Assembly: GCA_900552465.1 (NCBI GenBank)
Contig: URZO01000017.1
Location: 1-63,361 of the forward strand
Length of the DNA: 63,361 nucleotides
DNA from: an uncultured Parabacteroides sp.
Lineage (GTDB): Bacteria; Bacteroidota; Bacteroidia; Bacteroidales; Tannerellaceae
Direction: 5' to 3'
Part shown: positions 1-8,953 of the stretch, in pieces
How positions within the stretch are numbered: position 1 is the first letter of the stretch
Layout: each line of letters opens with the position of its first letter
Translations under genes and position numbers: made by a program
The notes under the pieces: model-generated
What the model was told of the DNA's origin: nothing
Databases searched by the model: none
Seen by the model: the letters and a program-made list of their open reading frames with translations, nothing else

Positions 1-52
1 TGTAACCGGCTGATCCGTAGTCAGCTACTCTATTCAGTTGAGCTACGCGGCC
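1..52 (-). tRNA. tRNA-Arg (ACG), 3' part cut off by the window edge
   Basis: Reading the minus strand from 52, the acceptor 5' strand GGCCGCG is followed by TA, a D arm with GCTC and GAGT stems, and an anticodon stem GCTGA/TCAGC. The seven-base loop CTACGGA has ACG as anticodon, so arginine. The variable loop, T arm and 3' acceptor strand lie beyond position 1. A full promoter sits just upstream at 74-104. Confidence 0.9.
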
Positions 53-73
53 ATTATTTCTTGATTGCGAGTG

Positions 74-104
74 CAAAGGTAGCATTTTCTTTTTTATATG
101 CAAA
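74..104 (-). promoter_or_regulatory. Bacteroidales-type promoter of the tRNA-Arg gene
   Basis: On the minus strand TTTG (101-104) is followed after 19 nt by TACCTTTG (74-81). This matches the -33/-7 pattern TTTG-N19-21-TAnnTTTG of the primary Bacteroides sigma factor. The predicted RNA start near 66 is about 14 nt before the mature tRNA. Confidence 0.8.
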
Positions 105-127
105 CCTTTCCGTTGTCTTTTTTTTAA

Positions 128-2443
128 CTAATCCAGCATCTTCGGGTTAAATATCAGATAACCAATATTCAAGCCAAAATTGAAATTTTTCGACGGATAG
201 CTATAGCCATTCGCATACAGGCTGATGCTGGCAAATGGCAGTTGCAAAACAAGGGCTGCCTCTCCCATATATTTGAACGAATGGAGGAATTTGCCATAAT
301 AGGGGATTGCAGAATAAGTATTGTCATTCCATATCTCTTCCTTCTTAATTTCGTACAACGGAGCAAAACCATACATATCCAGGCGGAAATGGAGCAATTT
401 GCTGAACTTCCAAATAGGAGAGAGTCCGAACGCCACATACTGGTTGGCCCGGAAAGCCTCGTTAAAGACTATCTGGCTGTGCGGGGTCGGAGTGAAGGCC
501 GGCGCTTGCAAAACAGAAGCGGTATAGTTGTTCATCAGATTCTTGCTGGAAATGACAAGTTCGCTCATAAAACCGAGATTGAAATGGGGGCTGAGTGTCT
601 TATATTGTTCCCATTCGCCTTTCATCTGCAACCAACTGTGTATTTTTCTGTCAAAGGCCCCCATATCGGTGAGAGGAGAAGGGCGGTAATTCTCCTTGCC
701 TGTCACATATTGCGCAACAAGGAACTGCTTCCGGCCGGAAATAGGATATTGTTTGTAATCCAACGAGTTTCGTTCGATGCTAAGGGAGCCGGCAAACAAA
801 TCGTACCAACTGTGGTCGGGTGTCGCATTCGGGAAAGTCATATTGGATGTCTGGAAATAATAGTCATTAAGCCGCCCGTATGCAAAACCGATCTCCGCCT
901 TGGCACGGTTCAGGAACGGGAATCCAAGTTTGACTTTCGTATATAACTCTTTCTGGCGGATAAAAGCCGGCAGAACATCTTCGTAGAACAATGACTGGCT
1001 TTCCGAATATTTCTTATCCGAAAATACACCTTGCCAGTTCAGATAGGTCGGTATCCTTGTCTGTAAGTAAACGCGACCGCTCAGCATCACCCCGCTAAAG
1101 GAGTTGCCGACCTGGAAATTGGAGTTGACATCGGCGGCAAACCGTCCTAAATATTGGTAGCCTAACCCCAAGAATAGCTGATTGGCCTGGTAAGAAGAGA
1201 CATTTCCCCCGAAGCCGACTGTGATCTCTTCCTTCATCTTGACATCTAAGTAGAGGTCGAACTTTTTCTCCTTCCGGTTATAAACGGCATGCGGCAATAT
1301 CTCCTTGATCTTGGAGTAGGTCAGCATCTTGAAGTATGCCCGTTTAAACTCTTCCATCGAAAACTCGTGGTTGATGTCGCGGTGCAATTGGGCTTCGATA
1401 TATTTCCGCTGCGATTCGCTTACCCCTGTAACATATATATTCTGGAAGATCAGAGGAGGCAGGCTTTGCTTGTAGGCTTCACGGCGTTTGTTGACTTCAT
1501 CCAGGCTGACCCGGCGGGAGACACGCGCCTTGATCGAATCCATCATCGCCATCGTCCGTTTATAGCCAATATCCATCAGTTCCCCTGCCTTCTGGAAATC
1601 AAGAAGGGAGACGGTCGGGAAGCTGAATTTGATCATCATGCCTTCTTCCTCGGGAACATCGTATTCCGTTTTCTGCATAATCATCGTCTCGAGCTGGTTA
1701 TAAGGATTGGCAGAAGGCTTGTTGTTGCTGCCTGCCACCGTCGAGCCGAAGATAAAATCCGGATGAAAAGCCTCTTTCATCGGGCCGACCGGGAAATTAT
1801 CGTATATACCGCCGTCGAAAATAGGCACACTGTCTTTCCATATCGGCTGAAAAAAGAACGGAAAAGTCATGGAGGCCCGGACAGCATCACCCAAGTCCCC
1901 GTTTTTGAAGATAATGGCTTTTTTGCTGTAGATATCCGATGCTACGCAGCGGAAAGGCACAAAAAGATTATCAAAATTCCACCCTGCTTTGGCAGTGGCC
2001 TGCGAAAACAAAGCCATAAAAGCCTGGTTCATCTGGATCGGATTGATCAGGCTCTGTGGGAAAAAGTTTGCTTTAACTTGTAATGAATCAGTCATATCGA
2101 TCGAGAAATGGCCGAATTCGGGTGTCGGGTCCGGACGTTTGAAATAGTATTTATATTCATTCTCCACCGTCCCGGTCTGCCAATAACTGAACTCTTCGGA
2201 CAGCATCAAATCGACCATCTCTTCCGGCGTATAGCCCATTGCATAGAGGCTGCCGACAATCGCTCCGGCTGATGTTCCCGTTATATAATCGATCGGTATT
2301 CCATTTTCTTCCAGCGCCTTGATGACTCCGATGTGGGCAGCTCCTTTCGCACCGCCGCCACTCAGAACCAATCCCACTTTTTGAGCATATCCTATCTGTA
2401 AGGTCGCACACAACAAGGCTGTCAGCACAGCTAATCTCTTCAT
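128..2443 (-). CDS. Patatin-like phospholipase with C-terminal outer-membrane barrel (PlpD/type Vd-like)
   Basis: A 771-residue protein with an N-terminal signal peptide (about residues 1-20). A patatin domain follows at about residues 22-310, with oxyanion hole GGGAKG, nucleophile elbow GTSAG, and a DGG triad segment followed by IYDNFP. Residues of about 330-400 look like a POTRA-type module. The rest, to residue 771, is rich in alternating aromatic/polar strands, as in BamA/FhaC barrels. In the family such proteins are lipases carried to or across the outer membrane by their own barrel. Substrate and surface exposure are inferred. It is monocistronic, with a promoter at 2470-2477 about 20 nt before the ATG plus leader. 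All catalytic residues are present. Confidence 0.88.
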   Translation of the reverse strand: MKRLAVLTALLCATLQIGYAQKVGLVLSGGGAKGAAHIGVIKALEENGIPIDYITGTSAGAIVGSLYAMGYTPEEMVDLMLSEEFSYWQTGTVENEYKYYFKRPDPTPEFGHFSIDMTDSLQVKANFFPQSLINPIQMNQAFMALFSQATAKAGWNFDNLFVPFRCVASDIYSKKAIIFKNGDLGDAVRASMTFPFFFQPIWKDSVPIFDGGIYDNFPVGPMKEAFHPDFIFGSTVAGSNNKPSANPYNQLETMIMQKTEYDVPEEEGMMIKFSFPTVSLLDFQKAGELMDIGYKRTMAMMDSIKARVSRRVSLDEVNKRREAYKQSLPPLIFQNIYVTGVSESQRKYIEAQLHRDINHEFSMEEFKRAYFKMLTYSKIKEILPHAVYNRKEKKFDLYLDVKMKEEITVGFGGNVSSYQANQLFLGLGYQYLGRFAADVNSNFQVGNSFSGVMLSGRVYLQTRIPTYLNWQGVFSDKKYSESQSLFYEDVLPAFIRQKELYTKVKLGFPFLNRAKAEIGFAYGRLNDYYFQTSNMTFPNATPDHSWYDLFAGSLSIERNSLDYKQYPISGRKQFLVAQYVTGKENYRPSPLTDMGAFDRKIHSWLQMKGEWEQYKTLSPHFNLGFMSELVISSKNLMNNYTASVLQAPAFTPTPHSQIVFNEAFRANQYVAFGLSPIWKFSKLLHFRLDMYGFAPLYEIKKEEIWNDNTYSAIPYYGKFLHSFKYMGEAALVLQLPFASISLYANGYSYPSKNFNFGLNIGYLIFNPKMLD

Positions 2444-2469
2444 ACTATATATTCTCTACTTAATGATTT

Positions 2470-2477
2470 CAAAAGTA
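2470..2477 (-). promoter_or_regulatory. -7 element of the patatin gene
   Basis: TACTTTTG on the minus strand fits TAnnTTTG. The predicted start of transcription near 2463 leaves about a 20 nt leader. No clear TTTG -33 box is seen. Confidence 0.5.
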
Positions 2478-2565
2478 GTCGTTATTTTCCATACTGCAAG
2501 AGTTTGAGATATATAAAATACAACATAAAATTGGTCTGTTTTGTTAATTGGTTACACAAATAAGA

Positions 2566-3324
2566 TCATTTGAACAGCTGTAGAAAGTTCTCCTTATAGC
2601 TGGGAGATACTTCTATTTCCGTTTCATCTTCCAGCACGACGTAACCTCCCGAACCTTTATGGTAAGACTTGATACAATTAAAATTTATCATATGCGACTT
2701 ATGTATGCGAACGAATGGGAACGGTAGTATTTCACTGAAATATTTCAGAAAACGGCAGACCATTTTTTTACTTTTGTCCGTGAGATAAATATCCGTAAAA
2801 TTACCATTTCCCTGTAAGCGGACGATCTGTTCCATCTTGACAACCTCGAAACCTTCCAACGTCGGCAGAATGACTTGTTGCTTTTCCAATTTGGGCTCCC
2901 GCAAGTTTTCTACCAGAATTTTGTTACGGTTGAAGACTTCGCGATTGACGATGTGTTGCTGGACTTTGTTGACAGCCAGTATCAACTCTTCGATACTGAC
3001 CGGCTTAAGCAGATAATAAGCCGCACTTTGATTCAACGCACGCAGTGAATATTCGGAATAAGCCGTTACGAAGATCGTCTCAAAATAAATATCCCGACAT
3101 CCATCAAGCACATCGAATGCATTTCCGAAAGGCATTTCGACATCCAGGAAAACCAGTTGTGGCTCCAGCTCATGCAGCAGGGGGATAGCCGACTTGCAGT
3201 CAATAGCTTCTCCGATTACCTCTACGGAAGGACAATATTTAGCCAGGTAATTTTTCAAAGCCTCGCGTGCGGCTTGTTCGTCTTCCACGATTACGCTCTT
3301 TATCTTAGATAATGTCTCCATCAT
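2566..3324 (-). CDS. LytTR-family response regulator
   Basis: 252 residues. The receiver domain spans about residues 8-125, with acidic pair ED at 14-15 and phospho-acceptor Asp61 in FLDVEMP. A LytTR DNA-binding domain follows at about 150-250. Its start ATG overlaps the end of the upstream histidine kinase gene by 4 nt, so the two form a translationally coupled two-component pair. LytTR regulators bind pairs of short direct repeats. The target is not visible, but the divergent VWA gene at 5170 is the nearest candidate. Confidence 0.92.
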   Translation of the reverse strand: MMETLSKIKSVIVEDEQAAREALKNYLAKYCPSVEVIGEAIDCKSAIPLLHELEPQLVFLDVEMPFGNAFDVLDGCRDIYFETIFVTAYSEYSLRALNQSAAYYLLKPVSIEELILAVNKVQQHIVNREVFNRNKILVENLREPKLEKQQVILPTLEGFEVVKMEQIVRLQGNGNFTDIYLTDKSKKMVCRFLKYFSEILPFPFVRIHKSHMINFNCIKSYHKGSGGYVVLEDETEIEVSPSYKENFLQLFK

Positions 3325-5021
3325 TTTTTATGTTGTATGGGAAAGTGAAAGGTGACAATTACTCCGCTTTCATCTCCGTTTTTTTCTGTTATGTCTATTG
3401 TTATGTGGCAATTATACAAACTGTTCAGTAAATGGATACGTTCGTATGTATTGGTAAGGCCACGCGAATGGTGCTCCCGTTGATGCCTGGTTTTCAACTC
3501 CCGGCTTTTGGTCAGCCCGATGCCGTTATCCTCAATAACGACGGACAGGAAAGAGTCCTCCCTCCGGATTGTCAAAGTAAGCAGTCCGGAGTTTTCCTTG
3601 TAACGGAGTCCGTGCCAGATCGCATTTTCCAATTGTGGCTGGATAAGCATATTGGGAATGAGGATTGCCTCCATGTCGAGCGATTCATCAATCCGAATCT
3701 GATAGGTGAATTTATCCTGGAAACGTATATGTTCCAGTTCTAAATATTCCTTTAGTTGCTCAAGCTCGGTTGCAAGCGGAGTAAAATCTTTGTTTGAATT
3801 TTCCAGTGTGTTGCGCATCAGGCGGGAATAGGAAGAGAGGTATTTATTGGCTGCCAGTTCGTCATTCCGGGCAATAAACTGATTCACGCTGTTCAGACTG
3901 TTAAATATGAAATGCGGATTCATCTCACGCCGTAACGACTGCAATGCGATCTTTTTATTCTTGCGCCTGATAGAATACCAAGCCCGAAGAATAAAGGCCA
4001 TGCATATCAGGATCAAAACGATCGAGCCCAAGAGGAAGCTATTGAATTTATTCTGCTTCCGGATCAGTTCATCTTTCAATACACGCTCTTTTTCCAACTG
4101 GGCAATACGTTTCTCGTGCACTTCAAAAAAACGGGAATCGATCAACGTACTGTCTGCCTTAACCATCGGTTCAAGTTGACTCATAAAGTCTTTATATAGA
4201 TCCAGGGCTTTCTGGGGCTTATTCATTTTCCGGTATTGCGCGGCAAGCTGTTCCAGGCTTTTCTTCGCTTCAATCGTGTGTCCTTCCTTCAAAGCCAATT
4301 CGTATGACTGGAGAAGCGACGCGGCAGCAGCTTCCATTTTCTTGTCGGCGGCATAAGCAGTAGCGATTTCCCGTTTAACTTTAATCGTTTCGACCGGCTT
4401 ATCCTTTACATCTTCCAATGCGGATTCCAAATTGGAAATGGCGGCTTGCTGATTATTCATCTTCATATTTACTTCCGCCATCTGCTGATAGGCGACAGCC
4501 CGTTCCTCCTTGTCTTCGTCGGCATTCAGAATGTCGATATTCCGTTGTATATAAGCCGCCTGTACAACCGGGTTCGATTTATTCTTCAGACGTTTAACGT
4601 CATTTATATTGAGTTCTTGCACCTGTTTGTTCTGTGACAGCTTTACTGCTTCACTATAATTCGAGATCGCGTCGCGCAGTTTGTTTTGCGCCTCCTGCAC
4701 TTTGGCAAGTTCCCGGTTCACATAGGCCAGTTGCTCTTTATCGTTCAGTTTACGGTAGAGTTTGGAGGCGTTGTTCAGATACAGTTCCGCTTTTACATAT
4801 TCGCCTTGTTTCATTAACTCCTTCGCCAAGACAAGGTAATCGAGTGCTATTTTCCTGTCGGAACTGTCTTTCTCTAAAGAGGTCGACAGTTTCATGGCTG
4901 CGTTCCGGGTATTGCTGGAATACTTTATAGTCGGAATCGTATCTTCCTGCGACCAGGCAATTGTCGCCGGCAGTAACATGAATATAAGAAGGGACAAGTA
5001 TTTCATCGCTTTTTTCGTCAT
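3321..5021 (-). CDS. Sensor histidine kinase, LytS/YehU type, with periplasmic TPR region
   Basis: 566 residues. A signal peptide (1-24) is followed by an all-helical TPR-like sensor region (about 55-300), a coiled coil, one membrane helix (about 330-350) and a His_kinase domain (PF06580 type). The acceptor His370 lies in MNPHFIFNSLN. An N-box NAIWHGL and a G-box EDNGIGL form the HATPase domain. The layout is that of Bacteroidetes LytS-like kinases that read envelope signals through TPRs. The gene is coupled to the response regulator at 2566-3324. The 148 bp upstream gap separates it from the divergent VWA gene. Confidence 0.92.
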   Translation of the reverse strand: MTKKAMKYLSLLIFMLLPATIAWSQEDTIPTIKYSSNTRNAAMKLSTSLEKDSSDRKIALDYLVLAKELMKQGEYVKAELYLNNASKLYRKLNDKEQLAYVNRELAKVQEAQNKLRDAISNYSEAVKLSQNKQVQELNINDVKRLKNKSNPVVQAAYIQRNIDILNADEDKEERAVAYQQMAEVNMKMNNQQAAISNLESALEDVKDKPVETIKVKREIATAYAADKKMEAAAASLLQSYELALKEGHTIEAKKSLEQLAAQYRKMNKPQKALDLYKDFMSQLEPMVKADSTLIDSRFFEVHEKRIAQLEKERVLKDELIRKQNKFNSFLLGSIVLILICMAFILRAWYSIRRKNKKIALQSLRREMNPHFIFNSLNSVNQFIARNDELAANKYLSSYSRLMRNTLENSNKDFTPLATELEQLKEYLELEHIRFQDKFTYQIRIDESLDMEAILIPNMLIQPQLENAIWHGLRYKENSGLLTLTIRREDSFLSVVIEDNGIGLTKSRELKTRHQREHHSRGLTNTYERIHLLNSLYNCHITIDITEKNGDESGVIVTFHFPIQHKK

Positions 5022-5132
5022 CTGTTTTTTACATGTGTAAAGTAAATGCTTCTAATACATTTATCTGTTATGTTTCACCAAGTCAAATTCCCCGTTCACC
5101 CATTCTGGCAAAAACTTTAATATTTAACATTC

Positions 5133-5140
5133 TATATTTG
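5133..5140 (+). promoter_or_regulatory. -7 element of the VWA gene
   Basis: TATATTTG fits TAnnTTTG. It places the RNA start near 5147, about 23 nt before the ATG at 5170. No -33 box is obvious. Confidence 0.5.
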
Positions 5141-5169
5141 AACCATAAACCTATAAAAAATATCCGAAT

Positions 5170-6303
5170 ATGAAAAGAATTATCCTATTTAGCTTTCTGT
5201 TTGCAGCCATCTTTGCTACTGCAATGGGCAACATGGTGTCTGAAACGGCAAAGAAAGAGAACCAGACGAAAATACAAGTCGCCATCCTTCTCGATACATC
5301 GGGCAGCATGCAGGGATTGATCGAACAGACAAAATCCCGGCTTTGGAATATAGTCAATACGCTGACAACGCTCAAATATAACGGAAAAACGCCGAAAATA
5401 GAGATTTCTCTCTATGAATACGGCAGTTATTATCGTTATAAGGGAGATTATATCCGGCAGATCACTCCTCTGACCACCGACCTGGACCGAATCTCGCAGG
5501 AACTTTTCGCCCTGACAACCGGAGGCAGCGAAGAGTATTGCGGAACCGTTATCCACAAAGCAGCTGACGAGCTGGAATGGGGAAACAACGAAGCAGATAT
5601 GAAGTTGATTTACATCGCTGGAAACGAGATATTCGACCAAGGGGAAATCCGGTACAAAGATGCCATTGCGGATGCTGTCAAAAAAGGAATCTCCGTCAAC
5701 ACCATCCATTGCGGCGACAGGGCAACAGGAATACATGATTACTGGCAAGATGCGGCAGTAAGAGGAAACGGCAAGTTTTTCAATATCGACTCGGACGAAC
5801 GTATCCGTTATATCGAAACACCTTTCGACGCCCAAATCATTCTTTGCAATGATCGATTGAACAGAACGTATGTCGGTTATGGACATGCCGGCACTGCACG
5901 CAAAGCAAATCAGGTAATGCAGGATCAGAACGCCATGTCCATTTCTTCTGCCAACTATGCAGAACGGGCTGTCAGTAAGACAAAGGAAGTTTATGACAAC
6001 ACCTCATGGGACTTGGTGGACCGCCTGAAGCAAGATAAAGATGCACTCGCCAAAATCTCCCAGAATGATTTGCCGGTCGATTTGCAGCAATTATCCCATG
6101 ACAGGCTGCAGGCATATGCAGATAGTCTGGCCAAAGAGCGGGCTGCCATTCAAAGAGAAATAGCCCGACTGGATGCCAAACGCAAACAATATATGGAGGA
6201 ACAGGCCAAAGAAGCAACCGGAGAGAAGAAAGAGGATTTGGGAAAAGCCATAACTTCCTCTATCCTGGAATTTGCAAAAGCAAAAGGGTACACGGTTGAA
6301 TAA
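5170..6303 (+). CDS. Exported von Willebrand factor A domain protein
   Basis: 377 residues. A signal peptide (about 1-19) precedes a VWA domain (about 35-230) with the MIDAS motif DTSGS near residues 42-46, followed by SMQG. The C-terminal third (about 275-350) is charged and helical, likely a coiled coil. VWA domains bind metal and protein partners. No enzymatic motif is seen, so the role is unknown. The gene is divergent from the LytTR kinase/regulator pair and ends in the long inverted repeat at 6310-6468, which lies between it and the convergent htpG. Confidence 0.82.
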   Translation: MKRIILFSFLFAAIFATAMGNMVSETAKKENQTKIQVAILLDTSGSMQGLIEQTKSRLWNIVNTLTTLKYNGKTPKIEISLYEYGSYYRYKGDYIRQITPLTTDLDRISQELFALTTGGSEEYCGTVIHKAADELEWGNNEADMKLIYIAGNEIFDQGEIRYKDAIADAVKKGISVNTIHCGDRATGIHDYWQDAAVRGNGKFFNIDSDERIRYIETPFDAQIILCNDRLNRTYVGYGHAGTARKANQVMQDQNAMSISSANYAERAVSKTKEVYDNTSWDLVDRLKQDKDALAKISQNDLPVDLQQLSHDRLQAYADSLAKERAAIQREIARLDAKRKQYMEEQAKEATGEKKEDLGKAITSSILEFAKAKGYTVE

Positions 6304-6309
6304 ATAGAA

Positions 6310-6468
6310 AGGGAGACGTGTCAAAAGTAAGTTCTAACGCTTTAGCGTGTCATTGCGGGCTTGACCCGCAACCTCATACTAAACTGATTTACAGTGATTA
6401 GGATGAGATGGCGGGTCAAGCCCGCCAGGACACAGACGCTATAAATAGGACTTTTGACACAACTCCCT
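6310..6468. repeat. Long imperfect inverted repeat between convergent genes (MITE-like or double terminator)
   Basis: The outer arms are AGGGAG..TGTCAAAAGT (6310-6329) and ACTTTTGACA..CTCCCT (6450-6468). Inside them, GCGTGTCATTGCGGGCTTGACCCGC-type sequence at 6345-6369 pairs with the mirror block ending near 6440. GCGGGCTTGACCCGC is itself palindromic and occurs in both arms. The whole folds back on about 160 nt. It sits in the only gap between VWA and htpG, so it may stop transcription both ways. The arm structure also fits a small non-autonomous element. Confidence 0.7.
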
Positions 6469-6496
6469 TTCGAATATATTATTTATCTGCCTCTTA

Positions 6497-8548
6497 TTAT
6501 CCGATCATCTGAACACTGCGCTTGATGAACTGGCTCAACGCTTCACCTTTCAGCATACCGTTTGCCAGCAGTGCGAGGTCGATCAATTGGCTGACCAGCT
6601 TGTTGCCGGCTGCGTATTCGGACAGAATGCCGTTGCGCTGTGCAACCAGTTCATCGATCTTTTTGTTTGTATTCGTCATATCTTCTTTCTCTTCGGAAGT
6701 GATTTCTTCTTCCTTCTTTTTGTTTTGGGCTTCACGCAAATCGCTTTGACGCGCCTGCCAGCCTTTCAGGTCGGCAAGGATCGGGTTCAGTTTTTCCGCA
6801 CAAGCCGTTTCTTCATCGGAAAGAACTTTCTTTACCAGCTCGTGGTCTGTGTTCAACACCAGGTTGTAACTGTCGGGCAATTCACCGTAGAACGACATAC
6901 CGGGCTGCATAGCAGACATCTCACGCATACGGCGCATATACTCGCTCTGTGTCAGCATGACCGGATTGGAATTTTCGCCCAATGCTTCGAAAGTAACGAT
7001 GAAATCGGTCTTTTCGATCTTCGGAAGCTGGCTCTTGAACATTTCCTGCAAAGCGTTCTTCTGGTTTTCATCCAGCGTAACTTTGCCGGCATCTTCCTTC
7101 CGGATCAGGTTGTCGACCGTATCGCTGTCCACACGGACGAAGCGAGTCTTCTCGAACTTCTGTTCCAACTGGCTGATTGCATGTACATCCAATTGGCCAT
7201 CCATAATCAATACACTGTATGCCTTGTCCTTAGCAGCCTGGATATAGCTGTACTGGTCATTGACATTGGTCGTGTAGAGATAGATCAGGTTGCCATCCTT
7301 GTCTGTCTGGTTAGCTTCTGTCAGAGCCTTGTATTCTTCAAACGTATAATATTTGCCGTCCACATCCTTCAGCAGGGCGAATTTAGCCGCACGGTCGTAG
7401 AACTTCTCTTCGCTCAGCATACCATATTGGATGAAGAGTTTCAGGCTGTCCCACTTTTCCTCGAACTGAGGGCGGTCGTTCTTGAACATTTCTTCCAAGC
7501 GGTCTGCCACCTTCTTGGTGATATGGTTGGAGATCTTCTTTACATTCTGGTCGCTCTGCAGATAAGAACGGGAAACGTTTAACGGGATATCCGGTGAATC
7601 CAGTACGCCATGCAACAATGTCAGGAACTCCGGCACGATACCTTCAACCGAGTCGGTAACGAATACCTGGTTACTGTACAGCTGTATCTTATTACGATGC
7701 AGGTCGATATTGCTCTTGATGCGGGGGAAATACAAGATACCTGTCAGGTGGAACGGATAATCCACGTTCAGATGAATCCAGAACAAAGGTTCGTCCGACA
7801 TCGGATACAAGTCCTGGTAGAACTTCTTGTAGTCTTCGTCCGTCATATCGCTCGGCTTGCGGACCCACGCCGGCTGAATGTCGTTGATGATATTGTCCTG
7901 GTCCGTATCGACATATTTCCCGTCTTTCCATTCCTGCTTTTTACCGAAAGCGATAGGCACCGGCAAGTAGCGGCAATATTTGGTCAACAGGCTGTTGATC
8001 TTATCTTTATTCAGGAAATCTTTGTTTTCGTCGTCGATATACAGGATGATATCCGTACCGCGATCTTCTTTTTCTGTTTCTTCCAGTGTGTATTCGGGCG
8101 TGCCGTCGCAACTCCATTTCATTGGGACAGCACCTTCCTTATATGATTTGGTTACGATTTCCACCTTTTTGGAAACCATAAAGGAAGAGTAGAAACCAAG
8201 TCCGAAATGACCGATGATGGCGGCAGCGTCGTTCTTATATTTCTCAACGAACTCTTCAGCTCCGGAGAATGCGATCTGATTGATGTATTTGTCGATCTCT
8301 TCGGCTGTCATACCGATACCGCGATCGGATATCTTGATCGTATCGTTGTCGAAGCTGACATGGATAGTCAAGTCACCCAGCTCCCCCTTAAACTCGCCGA
8401 CTGAAGCCAGCGTTTTCAACTTCTGCGTCGCATCAACCGCGTTAGACACTAACTCACGAAGGAAGATTTCGTGGTCACTATACAAAAACTTCTTGATGAT
8501 AGGGAAGATGTTCTCACTTGTAACACCTATGTTTCCTTGTTTTGCCAT
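6497..8548 (-). CDS. htpG: Molecular chaperone HtpG (Hsp90)
   Basis: 683 residues, full length for bacterial Hsp90. The N-terminal GHKL ATPase shows ELVSNAVDA, DRGIGMT and GHFGLGFYS. The middle and C-terminal dimerisation domains follow in order. The cytosolic chaperone remodels clients with ATP. A charged stretch KKKEEEITSEEKED near residues 608-621 is a local insertion-like linker. Upstream lies a sigma-54-like promoter candidate (8622-8638) instead of a TAnnTTTG box. Confidence 0.97.
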   Translation of the reverse strand: MAKQGNIGVTSENIFPIIKKFLYSDHEIFLRELVSNAVDATQKLKTLASVGEFKGELGDLTIHVSFDNDTIKISDRGIGMTAEEIDKYINQIAFSGAEEFVEKYKNDAAAIIGHFGLGFYSSFMVSKKVEIVTKSYKEGAVPMKWSCDGTPEYTLEETEKEDRGTDIILYIDDENKDFLNKDKINSLLTKYCRYLPVPIAFGKKQEWKDGKYVDTDQDNIINDIQPAWVRKPSDMTDEDYKKFYQDLYPMSDEPLFWIHLNVDYPFHLTGILYFPRIKSNIDLHRNKIQLYSNQVFVTDSVEGIVPEFLTLLHGVLDSPDIPLNVSRSYLQSDQNVKKISNHITKKVADRLEEMFKNDRPQFEEKWDSLKLFIQYGMLSEEKFYDRAAKFALLKDVDGKYYTFEEYKALTEANQTDKDGNLIYLYTTNVNDQYSYIQAAKDKAYSVLIMDGQLDVHAISQLEQKFEKTRFVRVDSDTVDNLIRKEDAGKVTLDENQKNALQEMFKSQLPKIEKTDFIVTFEALGENSNPVMLTQSEYMRRMREMSAMQPGMSFYGELPDSYNLVLNTDHELVKKVLSDEETACAEKLNPILADLKGWQARQSDLREAQNKKKEEEITSEEKEDMTNTNKKIDELVAQRNGILSEYAAGNKLVSQLIDLALLANGMLKGEALSQFIKRSVQMIG

Positions 8549-8621
8549 AATACGATATATATTTTAATATTATACTTATTGTTTCTGCTTTATAACCATA
8601 TTTGCTTACGTGATGTTTATT

Positions 8622-8638
8622 AACAAAAACAATGCCAA
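8622..8638 (-). promoter_or_regulatory. Sigma-54-like promoter candidate of htpG
   Basis: On the minus strand TTGGCA is followed by TTGTT and TTTGTT, so GG and the -12 GT are separated by 10 nt, as in sigma-54 promoters. The -12 is GT rather than the usual GC. Two TGTCA words lie just upstream (8647-8665). The leader to the ATG would be about 60 nt. The call is weak. Confidence 0.35.
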
Positions 8639-8710
8639 CGTACAAAATGACACCTCAGACTGACAAGTTATCAGAGATGGCAAGTAATAAAAATTTTCAC
8701 CGGAGGTGAT

Positions 8711-8798
8711 TTTAGTTTCTCCCTAATGAAACTTTTGTTCCACCGTAGAGAAACTTTTGTTTCATCGGGGAGAAACTTTAGTTTCACCCTAATGAAAC
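8711..8798. repeat. Array A: four 22-nt palindromic units downstream of clpC
   Basis: Units start at 8711, 8733, 8755 and 8777, each exactly 22 nt: TTT(A/T) then GTTTC, 8 nt, GAAAC (unit 2 has GTTCC in the first arm). Units 1 and 4 differ at one base. Units 2 and 3 resemble each other and are near reverse complements of unit 1. A short TCACC..GGTGA hairpin precedes the array. The 405 bp gap 8549-8953 between clpC and htpG holds this array, the inverted repeat at 8851-8933 and the htpG promoter region, and no gene. Confidence 0.8.
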
Positions 8799-8850
8799 AG
8801 GTGAAACTTTTTAATACTTTTTAAAAGAATAGGGGGAGGGAAGGTTAAAT

Positions 8851-8933
8851 AGTGGTAGCAGCGGTGCCACTAAAAGATGCTGCCACCACTCTACAGGCTC
8901 TTAAACAAAAGCGCTATAGCCAGTGGTGGCAGC
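8851..8933. repeat. Perfect 12-bp inverted repeat 3' of clpC
   Basis: GCTGCCACCACT (8879-8890) and AGTGGTGGCAGC (8922-8933) are exact complements with a 31 nt loop. A third related word, AGTGGTAGCAGC, starts at 8851 and pairs with the first arm with one mismatch. The position just after the clpC stop suggests a 3'-end structure. There is no long U-tract. Confidence 0.65.
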
Positions 8934-8953
8934 AGTATGAAATAAAACAATTA

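Noticed and set aside
1289..2083. 264-codon frame on the plus strand across the patatin gene
   Set aside because: It is antisense to a well-supported patatin-barrel gene and resembles no protein family I recognise.
8711..8798. CRISPR array
   Set aside because: The 22-nt units abut each other with no spacers, and no cas genes are present.
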